In this document: positions 1 to 5,963 of the stretch, piece after piece
Numbering within the stretch: position 1 is the stretch's first letter
Layout of the letters: every line of letters begins with the position of its first letter
Source of the DNA: Oscillospiraceae bacterium
GTDB lineage: Bacteria; Bacillota_A; Clostridia; Oscillospirales; Ruminococcaceae
Assembly (NCBI GenBank): GCA_017400025.1
Contig: JAFQAF010000305.1
Coordinates: forward strand, 1 to 6,528
Reading direction: 5' to 3'
DNA length: 6,528 nt
Notes under the pieces: model-generated
Told to the model about the DNA's origin: nothing
What the model saw: the letters and a program-made list of their open reading frames with translations, nothing else
Databases searched by the model: none
Made by a program: the position numbers and the translations under genes

Positions 1-159
1 ACAGTCTACAAGTGCCAGCAGAAAAGCCTCGCCGCTTAAATTTTCCAGCGGATTTCTGCTTATTGGACCGCTTGATGTTTCTGTATTCTGTGAACAGCCG
101 GATATAAAGAGTGTCAGTAACAGCAGTATAACCGCTGTTTTGAAAATGGAGCGTTTCAT
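1..159 (-). CDS. Lipoprotein, N-terminal part (runs off left edge)
   Basis: The first 53 codons of a gene are visible and continue beyond the window. The product begins MKRSIFKTAV, followed by a hydrophobic stretch (about residues 8-19) and the lipobox I-S-G-C with the lipidated cysteine at residue 22. This is a type II signal peptide, so the mature protein should be anchored to the outer face of the membrane. After Cys22 the sequence is polar, rich in S/T/N, which is the usual flexible tether. No functional domain is visible. The ATG is preceded by AAGGAG (167-172) with a 7-nt spacing, which fixes the start. It begins 15 bp after the stop of the M56/LysM/M23 gene, so it is probably the third gene of the BlaI-controlled operon. 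Its function is unknown; a role with the wall-sensing protein is inferred only from position. Confidence 0.85.
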   Translation of the reverse strand, partial: MKRSIFKTAVILLLLTLFISGCSQNTETSSGPISRNPLENLSGEAFLLALVDC

Positions 160-166
160 ACGGGCT

Positions 167-172
167 CTCCTT
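167..172 (-). promoter_or_regulatory. Ribosome binding site of the left-edge lipoprotein
   Basis: AAGGAG lies 7 nt upstream of the ATG at 157-159, inside the 15-bp gap after the preceding stop codon (175-177). It supports both the chosen start and an operon arrangement. Confidence 0.8.
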
Positions 173-174
173 GT

Positions 175-2016
175 TTAAAAAAAGTTGTATGGGTTTTCGT
201 AGCTTTCAGTTGCTTTGTTATATACACCAAAGTGCAGATGTGGGCCGGTGGAATTGCCGGTAGAGCCTACAAGTGCAATCACATCACCTTTTTCCACAGT
301 CTGCCCCCTTTTAACAAGCAATTCAGAACAGTGGCTGTAAAGTGTAGTGTAATCCCCGTGGTCTATTACAGTATATATTCCGCTGCCAACACTGGTGTAC
401 AGTGCTTTTGTTACTGTACCGCTTTCTGCGGCATAGATTTCTGTGCCGGTGGGGGCTGAAATATCTATACCGTTGTGATTTTCCGGATACTGGCCTGTAA
501 AACCGCGGGATATCCTGCCCAGTGCTGTGGGCCATACAAACTTATCAGAAGAAATATCAGGCTCATACCCGTCGGATAAAGTTGTATATAAATCAACATC
601 CGATGTACCTACAAGGTCTGGTTCGGTATATCCGTCAATTGTCCACCTTCCGTTGCCTGGTTCGGTTTCCTTTACTGACAGAACAGTGAAATAAGAGTTA
701 AGTTTTTTGCCGTCTTCAGATGTTTCTGTGTAATACATATCTACACTGTATCCTTTTTCAGCTTCAGCAGGATAGGCGTATGCACTGATAAATTCAGCAT
801 CAGCATTATAGTTTTTCTTGAAATTTACTGCTACGGCCTGTCCCATAAACATCTCTGCTTCATCTGATTTAAGGTAAAAAATGCGCTCATCAGTTTCACC
901 GGCGTTGTTTACAACCAGTTCATCACCTGGCTGCAGATAGCTGCCGTTTTCAATGTTGTTAAGTTCATAAAGTTCCCGGGTATCCATGCCGTGCTTTTCA
1001 GCAATACCCCATACTGTATCACCGGGTTCAACTGTATATTTAACTGTCTGCGGTTCAGATTCTGTGTCAGTGCCTGCAATAGCTGTGTCTGTATTCATCG
1101 GATTTGCGGCAAAGGCAGTAACAGTCAGTGCCATAATCAGCGCGATAACTACAGTGAACTTTACAGATGGCTTTTTGTAATTCAAAATATTCATTATTCT
1201 TCCTTTCACATCGCCCTCGCCAAAAGCCAGCTGTGTGCCTTTCTGGTTACCGCAGGAAAGGGAAAGGAGAGTCCGGGAATAATCATATTTGTTTTCAACA
1301 TTCATTTTTCGGATAACAGCTTCATCACAGCTCATTTCCATATCTCTTTCAGCCAGTCTGAACGCAATCCATACAAGAGGGTTGAACCAGTGTATGCACA
1401 AAGCGCAAAAGGCAAGGAATTTAAAAATATTGTCCTTTCGGTGGAGGTGTGTATTTTCGTGAAGAAGAATATGATTTTTCTGTTCTGCTGTCAGATTTGC
1501 AGGCAGATATATTTTTGTTCTGAAAATACCGGTAACAAAAGCTGTGGATATTTCCGGGCAGATATAAATATTGCCGTAGTATTTTTCGCTTTGCGCCAGC
1601 GTGCTTTTCAGTTCACTCATATATACCATATTGCAGGCTGCAATATACATAGCACCAATCAGCCATACTGCACTGATTGCCATATCCCAGTCAATGGTTT
1701 TTTCATTGAGTACAATTATATTTTTCTGCGGTGTGATTATTATGCCGTTTTCTGCGGTGGAGTTATCCAGTGTCTGTGGCAGTTCATAAACTATCTGTCC
1801 CTCATTTACAACGGCCGGAGGTACAGCGTTAAAAGCAGAAAAACTGGTGGAAAACGACCACGGGCACAGCAGCCTGAAAAGCACTACAGACCACAGCACA
1901 TAGGAATATATCTTCGGCTGTTTTTTCAGCATAAATCTGACAGAAATCACAGCAGCAATAACAACAGAAGCCGTGATGCTCATATTCAGCACAAGGGAAA
2001 ATAATTCTTTAAGCAT
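175..2016 (-). CDS. M56 (BlaR1-type) membrane metalloprotease fused to LysM and M23 endopeptidase
   Basis: The product is a 613-aa membrane protein. Predicted membrane spans are at about 10-29, 36-54, 111-131 and 286-303, with a further hydrophobic stretch at 200-219. Positive charges at 31-35 and 281-287 place the M56 domain in the cytoplasm and everything after residue 304 outside, as in BlaR1. The M56 zinc motif is intact: HENTH at 186-190 and E-M-S-C-D-E at 227-232. Outside come a LysM domain (326-369, with YTVEPGDT and LQPGDELVV), an unassigned region (about 376-490), and an M23 domain (495-610). The M23 domain has all expected residues: H514 and D518 (HNGID), Y560-S-H562, and H593-L-H595-F-G. 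LysM binds peptidoglycan and M23 enzymes cut its cross-links. The start at 2016 follows GGGAGGAA (2021-2028). An in-frame start at 2058 has no such support and lies deep inside the repressor gene. Its likely job is to sense or remodel the wall and inactivate the adjacent BlaI-type repressor, by analogy with BlaR1. No penicillin-binding domain is present. Confidence 0.9.
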   Translation of the reverse strand: MLKELFSLVLNMSITASVVIAAVISVRFMLKKQPKIYSYVLWSVVLFRLLCPWSFSTSFSAFNAVPPAVVNEGQIVYELPQTLDNSTAENGIIITPQKNIIVLNEKTIDWDMAISAVWLIGAMYIAACNMVYMSELKSTLAQSEKYYGNIYICPEISTAFVTGIFRTKIYLPANLTAEQKNHILLHENTHLHRKDNIFKFLAFCALCIHWFNPLVWIAFRLAERDMEMSCDEAVIRKMNVENKYDYSRTLLSLSCGNQKGTQLAFGEGDVKGRIMNILNYKKPSVKFTVVIALIMALTVTAFAANPMNTDTAIAGTDTESEPQTVKYTVEPGDTVWGIAEKHGMDTRELYELNNIENGSYLQPGDELVVNNAGETDERIFYLKSDEAEMFMGQAVAVNFKKNYNADAEFISAYAYPAEAEKGYSVDMYYTETSEDGKKLNSYFTVLSVKETEPGNGRWTIDGYTEPDLVGTSDVDLYTTLSDGYEPDISSDKFVWPTALGRISRGFTGQYPENHNGIDISAPTGTEIYAAESGTVTKALYTSVGSGIYTVIDHGDYTTLYSHCSELLVKRGQTVEKGDVIALVGSTGNSTGPHLHFGVYNKATESYENPYNFF

Positions 2017-2380
2017 TGTTTTCCTCCCTGTATCTGTCCAGCAGCTGCTGAATTTCATTTACTTCATCTGCAGAAAGACGTTTGCTTTTTGAAAACAGAG
2101 TAAGAAACATAGGCAGACTGCCTTCAAAGGCCTGGTTTATAAACTCCTGGCTTTGTTCCAGCATAAAATCATCCTTTGTGATTTTGGTAATCACAGTTCC
2201 GCCCCGGTTTTCAAAAATGCCTCTTTCACACAGTCTTTTCAGCATAGTGTAGGTAGTGGTGCGCTTCCAGCCGAATTCTTTTTCACATATCTCAGTAAGT
2301 TTCCTGGTGGAAACAGGGGAGTTGTGCCATATTATATCGGCAAACTTTTTTTCCATTTCACCCAATTTGTATTGTTCCAA
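2009..2380 (-). CDS. BlaI/MecI/CopY-family transcriptional repressor
   Basis: The product is 123 aa, the usual length for BlaI/MecI repressors. An N-terminal winged helix spans about 5-66. It includes LGEMEKKFADIIW (6-18), matching the family's opening helix, and a recognition helix with KRTTTYTMLKRL (39-50) followed by the wing. The C-terminal half (about 70-119) is the helical dimerisation part. Aligned by eye to staphylococcal BlaI, the scissile bond would correspond to about L95-F96, in LTLFSKSK. The start is a TTG at 2378-2380, 10 nt behind AAAGGAGG; a nearer ATG (2385-2387) is out of frame. The gene overlaps the M56 protein gene by 8 bp, so the two are probably translationally coupled. 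Two palindromes directly upstream are the likely autoregulatory operators. The ligand or signal is unknown; no beta-lactamase or PBP gene is visible, so a resistance role is not implied. Confidence 0.9.
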   Translation of the reverse strand: MEQYKLGEMEKKFADIIWHNSPVSTRKLTEICEKEFGWKRTTTYTMLKRLCERGIFENRGGTVITKITKDDFMLEQSQEFINQAFEGSLPMFLTLFSKSKRLSADEVNEIQQLLDRYREENNA

Positions 2381-2390
2381 TATTCATACA

Positions 2391-2398
2391 CCTCCTTT
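2391..2398 (-). promoter_or_regulatory. Strong ribosome binding site deciding a TTG start
   Basis: AAAGGAGG, continuing as TGT, is nearly a full anti-SD match. It is 10 nt from the TTG that opens the BlaI-family frame, and only 3 nt from an out-of-frame ATG that opens a 9-codon frame (2358-2387). Only the TTG reading preserves the conserved N-terminal helix. Confidence 0.7.
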
Positions 2399-2415
2399 GT
2401 CTAATGTCATTAGAC
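2399..2415. promoter_or_regulatory. Operator 1: palindrome GTCTAATG-T-CATTAGAC
   Basis: This is a perfect 8-bp inverted repeat with a 1-nt centre. It lies between the -10 box and the ribosome site of the BlaI-type gene, about where transcription would begin. It shares GTCTAA(N5)TTAGAC with operator 2. The size and symmetry fit a dimeric BlaI/MecI-type repressor, although the sequence is not the classical TACA/TGTA site. Confidence 0.8.
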
Positions 2416-2417
2416 TG

Positions 2418-2451
2418 ATTATAGTCTAACACTGTTAGACAGAATAGTCAA
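2418..2451 (-). promoter_or_regulatory. Candidate promoter of the BlaI-M56 operon
   Basis: A perfect TATAAT is at 2418-2423, directly between the two operators, and TTGACT is at 2446-2451. The spacing between them is 22 nt, longer than the 17 expected. Alternatively TTGACT works with TAGACT 17 nt downstream (2423-2428), or TATAAT works with a poor -35. The position is convincing; the exact pairing of boxes is not settled by the sequence. Confidence 0.6.
2424..2440. promoter_or_regulatory. Operator 2: palindrome GTCTAACA-C-TGTTAGAC
   Basis: This is a second perfect 8-bp inverted repeat with a 1-nt centre. It abuts the TATAAT box on its upstream side and occupies the spacer between the -35 and -10 boxes. 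Its centre is 25 bp from that of operator 1. Together the two sites bracket the -10 element, a layout that would block RNA polymerase when both are filled. Confidence 0.82.
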
Positions 2452-2487
2452 TACAGTTCACATTTTCTTTACAAAATAATCACAAAT

Positions 2488-2514
2488 CAAAAAGAGGGGC
2501 CGAAACCTCTCTTT
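2488..2514 (-). terminator. Intrinsic terminator after rlmD
   Basis: On the minus strand AAAGAGAGG pairs with CCTCTTTTT around an 8-nt loop (9 bp including one G-U pair). The run of T residues at 2489-2493 follows the GC core. It begins 8 bp past the rlmD stop codon and separates that unit from the BlaI operon. The A-rich opposite flank means it could also work in the other direction. Confidence 0.75.
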
Positions 2515-2521
2515 ATTTATA

Positions 2522-3874
2522 CTATTTAGTAAGCAGAATTACACATTCTACGTGCTTTGTTCTCGGGAACATATCAAATGGCTGCACAAATTCCACTTTA
2601 TAACCGTGTTCTGCCAGGTATTTGCAGTCTCTGGCGGCGGTGGCATGGTTACAGCTTATCATTGAAATTTTTGGTACATTCATAGAGATAATAGCATTCA
2701 GTGTGTCTTCATCACAGCCTTTTCTTGGTGGGTCAACAACCACTGCAGTAGGCAGGAAGTTTTCTTCAAGCAGCATTTTTGCAGCTTCCTTTGCATCTGC
2801 ACAGATGAAACGTGCATTTTCAAAACCCATCTTCATCGCATTGATTTTTGCGTTTTCCACAGCCTGGGGCACAATTTCCACACCCACCAGCTGTTTTACC
2901 TTATCTGCCATTGAAAGACCGATAGAACCGGTACCGCAATACATATCCAGCAGGACATCATCTTCGGTGAGATTAAGGGAATCCTTTGCGATTGTGTACA
3001 GTTCCTGGGCACCATCGTGGTTAACCTGGTAGAAGGAATGAGGGCTGATTTCAATTTCCACACCACAGAGAATATCTGTGATTTTACCGTCGCCGTAAAC
3101 AGGGTAGTTCTTTTCGCCGAGAATTACATTGGTGTTTTTGCTGTTCACATTGATTACTATAGTTGTTATATCTTCAAATTTTTCCTTCAGAAGGCGGCAC
3201 AGTTCATCCTTTTTTGGGAAATCAGCTTTTGTACATACAAGACAAAGCATAATCTGGCCGGTTACCCAGGCTTTTCTCAGGTAAATGTGGCGCACAATAC
3301 CATTGCGTTTTTCTTCATTATATGCTTTTATACCCAGCTGATTAAGCAGAAAAACAGTATACTGTGCAATTTCATTAAGCTGTACAGGCTGCAGCAGACA
3401 GTCTTCACAGGGGATAACTCTGTGGCTGCGCCGTGCATAAAAGCCAGTCACTGCCTTTCCGTTTTCATCACAGCTCACCGGGAACTGTGCCTTGTTCCTG
3501 TATCTTGTGCTTTCATCACAGCTTCTGGTTTCCAGTACAGGGCAGTCAAGTTTTGCAATTCTTTCAAAAACAGATTTTACAAAATTGTGCTTTGCTCTTT
3601 TTTCTGCCTCGTATGAAATATGCTGGAAATCACAGCCGCCACACTGTCTGGAAATAGGGCAGACAGGAGTAATTCTGTCCGCAGATGGTGTAATCACTTT
3701 TTCACATCTGCCAAAGCTGTAGCCGGACAATACTTTGACTATTTTAATTTCACACAAATCACCAACGGCGGTGAAAGGTACGAAAACAACCATATTTTCA
3801 TATCTTGCCACGCCGTTGCCGTCACTTGAATAATCAATTATTTCTGCAGTTATAATATCGTTTTTCTTTAACAT
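2522..3874 (-). CDS. rlmD: 23S rRNA (uracil-5-)-methyltransferase, RlmD/RlmCD type
   Basis: This is a cytoplasmic enzyme that methylates C5 of uracil in 23S rRNA using S-adenosylmethionine (U1939 for RlmD; the Bacillus subtilis homologue RlmCD also modifies U747). The 450-aa length fits the family. A TRAM domain occupies about 1-60. The four iron-sulfur cysteines are visible at C72, C78, C81 and C159. The SAM-binding loop is LLDMYCGTGSIGL (308-320), and D381-P-P-R-K is the conserved DPPR motif. The nucleophile is C408 in ISCNH, and the catalytic glutamate is E443 in HVEC. All key residues are intact. The ATG follows AAGGAAG (3878-3884), which overlaps the flank of the upstream stop codon, leaving 9 bp between the genes. 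It is last in the unit before a terminator. Sites other than U1939 cannot be decided from sequence, because Clostridia often carry several paralogues. Confidence 0.95.
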   Translation of the reverse strand: MLKKNDIITAEIIDYSSDGNGVARYENMVVFVPFTAVGDLCEIKIVKVLSGYSFGRCEKVITPSADRITPVCPISRQCGGCDFQHISYEAEKRAKHNFVKSVFERIAKLDCPVLETRSCDESTRYRNKAQFPVSCDENGKAVTGFYARRSHRVIPCEDCLLQPVQLNEIAQYTVFLLNQLGIKAYNEEKRNGIVRHIYLRKAWVTGQIMLCLVCTKADFPKKDELCRLLKEKFEDITTIVINVNSKNTNVILGEKNYPVYGDGKITDILCGVEIEISPHSFYQVNHDGAQELYTIAKDSLNLTEDDVLLDMYCGTGSIGLSMADKVKQLVGVEIVPQAVENAKINAMKMGFENARFICADAKEAAKMLLEENFLPTAVVVDPPRKGCDEDTLNAIISMNVPKISMISCNHATAARDCKYLAEHGYKVEFVQPFDMFPRTKHVECVILLTK

Positions 3875-3883
3875 AAACTTCCT

Positions 3884-4792
3884 TTACAGCACAGGCTGTA
3901 TGTATATATTTTTGTCAATTATACTGTAATCAAGATTTTTGAAAGGGTAATCCTTATTGTCTATATTTTCCATAATGGAATCTCTGGCTTCAAAATACTT
4001 GGTATAGTCTATGAAACACAGTTTCATATATGGATATTCTTCATAAATATTTTCCACGCCAAAATAAATGCCGATAATTTCTATGCCTTCGCCGGAAGGT
4101 TCATAAAAATCCGGAAATACAGACATATAGCCGCTTTCAAGGATTATGAAACTTTCGTTGGCGGCCTTGTTTGTCATACAGTAGTCCAGAACATCACCCT
4201 TTGTCAGGAAAATTTCTTCCAGCTGCTGCAGAGGGATACCCAGCAGTTCTATATTGCGCAGCAGGGCATCATAGTATTTCTGATAAATGTTATTGAGAGT
4301 TTCAGGCTTTACAACACTGAAAGTGAAAATCTGGTCCTTGTTTTTGTCCCTTATTTCATTCTGCCACAGTTCATTGATTTTTTCGGCAAATATTTCGCCT
4401 ATATATGTGTAATCTGCACTTATGCAGTAGACTTTGTCATAGCTGTCCATCACAGCCTTGTCCACATCATTCATAAGGAAAAAGACAGGAATATTTTCTG
4501 CCTTGCACAGGTCTGTAATTGCCTGTGCCACTTCTGTGGACAGATTGTCATCACATATTGTAACACTTTCAATATAATCTATTGTTTCTTCAGTAATATA
4601 TTCAGCATAGCTGTCTGCAGATTTTTTTATATATTTTGCGTTTTCGCTTTCATTTACGCTGTAATGGTCATATATTCTGTAAAAAGAAGGGGAAATCAGA
4701 TATAAATCATAGGAAGGGATTTCCTCTTTTGTGCATCCGCACAGAACTGTACAGCAAAGAATAAAACTGATTAAAATTTTAAAAAATTTCAT
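3884..4792 (-). CDS. Lipoprotein resembling a degenerate sugar-binding (MglB-like) protein
   Basis: The product is 302 aa. It opens with a type II signal peptide: MKFFK, a hydrophobic core at about 6-17, and a lipobox L-C-G-C with the lipidated cysteine at C20. The mature part resembles type 1 periplasmic binding proteins of the galactose/MglB kind. TDLCKAENIPVFFLMND (93-109) matches the 'ANIPVVFFN' strand. ISADYTYIGEIFAEKINELW (124-143) matches the 'G.D...G...A' helix. NKDQIFTFSVVKPE (151-164), followed by a helix ending near LGIPLQQLEE (184-193), matches 'GKIQ.V...G' and the next helix. The family's ligand residues are not obvious and the protein is somewhat short. Its start overlaps the regulator's stop by 4 bp (ATGA), and rlmD follows after 9 bp. 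No permease or ATPase is nearby. I infer an extracytoplasmic sensor or orphan binding protein; the ligand is unknown and the fold assignment is by eye. Confidence 0.75.
   Translation of the reverse strand: MKFFKILISFILCCTVLCGCTKEEIPSYDLYLISPSFYRIYDHYSVNESENAKYIKKSADSYAEYITEETIDYIESVTICDDNLSTEVAQAITDLCKAENIPVFFLMNDVDKAVMDSYDKVYCISADYTYIGEIFAEKINELWQNEIRDKNKDQIFTFSVVKPETLNNIYQKYYDALLRNIELLGIPLQQLEEIFLTKGDVLDYCMTNKAANESFIILESGYMSVFPDFYEPSGEGIEIIGIYFGVENIYEEYPYMKLCFIDYTKYFEARDSIMENIDNKDYPFKNLDYSIIDKNIYIQPVL
3885..3900 (-). promoter_or_regulatory. Hairpin abutting the rlmD ribosome site
   Basis: On the minus strand TACAGC-CTGT-GCTGTA forms a 6-bp stem with a 4-nt loop. Its 3' arm includes the first bases of the upstream TAA stop codon and touches the Shine-Dalgarno bases of rlmD. 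Ribosomes finishing the lipoprotein gene would melt it, so it may contribute to translational coupling. It has no U-tract and is not a terminator. Confidence 0.35.
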
Positions 4793-5634
4793 ATTTCACC
4801 CTGGGATTCAATGCTCCGGAGATATTTGCTTGGTGGAACATTTTTGATTTTTTTGAATACTCTTGAGAAATAGAACTGGTCAAAAAAGCCTACAGACACT
4901 GCAATCTGTGAAATGGACAGGTTTGTGTTTTTGATAAGGTTACAGGCTTCATTGATTCTGTATTCTGTAAGGTAGTCGATAGGAGACTGGTCCAGGTTTG
5001 AAACAAAAACACGGTACAGGTGGCTTCGGCTGATGCCCACAGCATTGGCAATATCATCAACGCTGATATCGTTTGAATAGTTGAACTGTATGTATTTGAT
5101 TGCTTCAATAACATAGCTGGACTGTGTCACGGATGGAGCAGGAGACAGCAGACTGCTTTCCTCTATAAGCTTTGCAAGGAAAAGATACATATAACCAATC
5201 ATCGCTGTGGAGTGGCTCATTGTATTGCCGCTGTTGGCGTAAATCTGGTACAGATATTCCTTGCATGCTTCATAATCTTTAGGAGAATATACAGGCATAT
5301 TGTCTTTGAACGGAAGGTTGGAAACAACTTTCTGTGCATAAGTGCCGTTGAAGCCAACCCAGTAGTATTCCCAAGGGTCATTTTCATCAGCAATGTAATG
5401 GACAACCTGAGACGGTTTTATAAGGAACATATCTCCGGATTTAAGATTGTATGTTTTTCCGTTGCAGATATATCGGCCTTTACCTGAAACAACAAAATGA
5501 ATCAGGAAATGATCACGTATACCAGGCCCCCATGAGTGGCCGGGTGTACAGCTCTGTAGACCGCAGTTGAATATAGTAAGACTTACATTGTCTATAAGAT
5601 TCTGTTTATAGGACTGTTTGTACGGATTGGTCAT
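4789..5634 (-). CDS. AraC-family transcriptional regulator (MsmR-like, cupin + double HTH)
   Basis: The product is 281 aa, typical for the family. The N-terminal AraC-type cupin (about 28-97) carries PGHSWGPGIRDHFLIHFVVSG (31-51), GDMFLIKPSQVVHY (67-80) and PWEYYWVGF (87-95). These are signatures of the MsmR-like regulators that usually bind a sugar and activate sugar-use genes. The C-terminal AraC DNA-binding domain has two helix-turn-helix units: SVDDIANAVGISRSHLYRVF (191-210), and the second in about 240-261, including SQIAVSVGFFDQFYFSRVFK. It ends with the family's P-P-S-K-Y-L-R close. The ATG is preceded by AGGAGG (5641-5646) at a 6-nt spacing. It is first in its unit and overlaps the sugar-binding-like lipoprotein gene by 4 bp, so the two are translationally coupled. 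Target genes and ligand cannot be read from this window. Confidence 0.93.
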   Translation of the reverse strand: MTNPYKQSYKQNLIDNVSLTIFNCGLQSCTPGHSWGPGIRDHFLIHFVVSGKGRYICNGKTYNLKSGDMFLIKPSQVVHYIADENDPWEYYWVGFNGTYAQKVVSNLPFKDNMPVYSPKDYEACKEYLYQIYANSGNTMSHSTAMIGYMYLFLAKLIEESSLLSPAPSVTQSSYVIEAIKYIQFNYSNDISVDDIANAVGISRSHLYRVFVSNLDQSPIDYLTEYRINEACNLIKNTNLSISQIAVSVGFFDQFYFSRVFKKIKNVPPSKYLRSIESQGEI

Positions 5635-5658
5635 TTTTTACCTCCTGCTTTTCTCTCA

Positions 5659-5680
5659 CATTATATAATAAAATATAATG
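5659..5680. repeat. Inverted repeat CATTATAT/ATATAATG over the -10 box
   Basis: Perfect 8-bp arms (5659-5666 and 5673-5680) are separated by 6 nt and overlap the -10 box of the araC promoter. It may be an operator. In such AT-rich DNA chance is a real alternative. Confidence 0.4.
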
Positions 5681-5693
5681 CTGCAAAAATCAA
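5665..5693 (-). promoter_or_regulatory. Promoter of the araC-lipoprotein-rlmD unit
   Basis: TTGATT (5688-5693) and TATTAT (5665-5670) are separated by exactly 17 nt, placing the start of transcription near 5658, about 24 nt before the start codon. This is the best sigma-A-like promoter in the AT-rich gap upstream of the regulator. Confidence 0.6.
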
Positions 5694-5927
5694 CAAAAAT
5701 CCATATATTTTTTATAAAACAGCCATATGCACAAAAAAACACGTAATTATTTAGTTAAAAATAAATTGAGTTATAGGTTTATTTGAAAATATAAAGCGTA
5801 TAACAGCTTACAGTTTGTTAAAAAAAGAAATAAGTTGCGAAATACAGATGAAATATCGATTTTTGTTTTTAAATAAATCGATGGGTAAATATAAACCGAA
5901 AGTCTGAATTATAGATATAAAAATCTA
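5694..5927. other. AT-rich gene-free region
   Basis: With its flanks, about 300 bp between the AraC gene and the Cys4 protein gene hold no coding frame I can support on either strand. The composition is markedly more AT-rich than the genes around it, with several A and T runs. It contains one inverted repeat (5855-5882) and, at its edges, the araC promoter and the terminator of the upstream unit. I see no tRNA, riboswitch or other RNA gene in it. Confidence 0.6.
5855..5882. repeat. Inverted repeat ATCGATTT/AAATCGAT
   Basis: Perfect 8-bp arms (5855-5862 and 5875-5882) are separated by 12 nt, about 165 bp upstream of the araC promoter. It contains the two ATCGAT palindromes. No U-tract follows, so it is not a terminator. 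It could be a regulator site or a chance pairing. Confidence 0.4.
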
Positions 5928-5953
5928 AAAGCTCCCTGAAGAGAGGGAGCTTT
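5928..5953 (-). terminator. Intrinsic terminator after the Cys4 protein gene
   Basis: AAAGCTCCCT and AGGGAGCTTT form a perfect 10-bp stem around a 6-nt loop, starting 10 bp past the stop codon. On the minus strand TTTTAGATTTTT follows the stem. The plus-strand flank (TTTGTTT) is also T-rich, so it may act in both directions. Confidence 0.85.
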
Positions 5954-5963
5954 GTTTACGGAT

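Noticed and set aside
991..2004. Long plus-strand open frame (337 codons) opposite the M56/LysM/M23 gene
   Set aside because: The minus-strand product has intact domains throughout. The plus-strand translation is cysteine- and aromatic-rich with no recognisable domain and no convincing ribosome site, typical of an antisense shadow.
2017..2058. Upstream in-frame start that would add 14 residues to the M56 protein
   Set aside because: The added residues (MKFSSCWTDTGRKT) do not look like the M56 N-terminus, lie inside the repressor gene and lack a ribosome site. The start at 2016 has GGGAGGAA in place.
175..2380. Beta-lactam resistance regulator (blaI-blaR1) reading
   Set aside because: The outer domain of the M56 protein is LysM plus M23, not a penicillin-binding domain, and no beta-lactamase or PBP gene is in the window.
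3017..3616. Plus-strand open frame (199 codons) opposite rlmD
   Set aside because: rlmD has all catalytic and iron-sulfur residues intact on the minus strand. The plus-strand product has no recognisable domain.
3890..3918. TTGACA (3913-3918, minus) as a private promoter for rlmD
   Set aside because: The hexamer 17 nt downstream is CCTGTG, not a -10 box. A nearby TATAAT lies on the wrong side of it and has no good -35.
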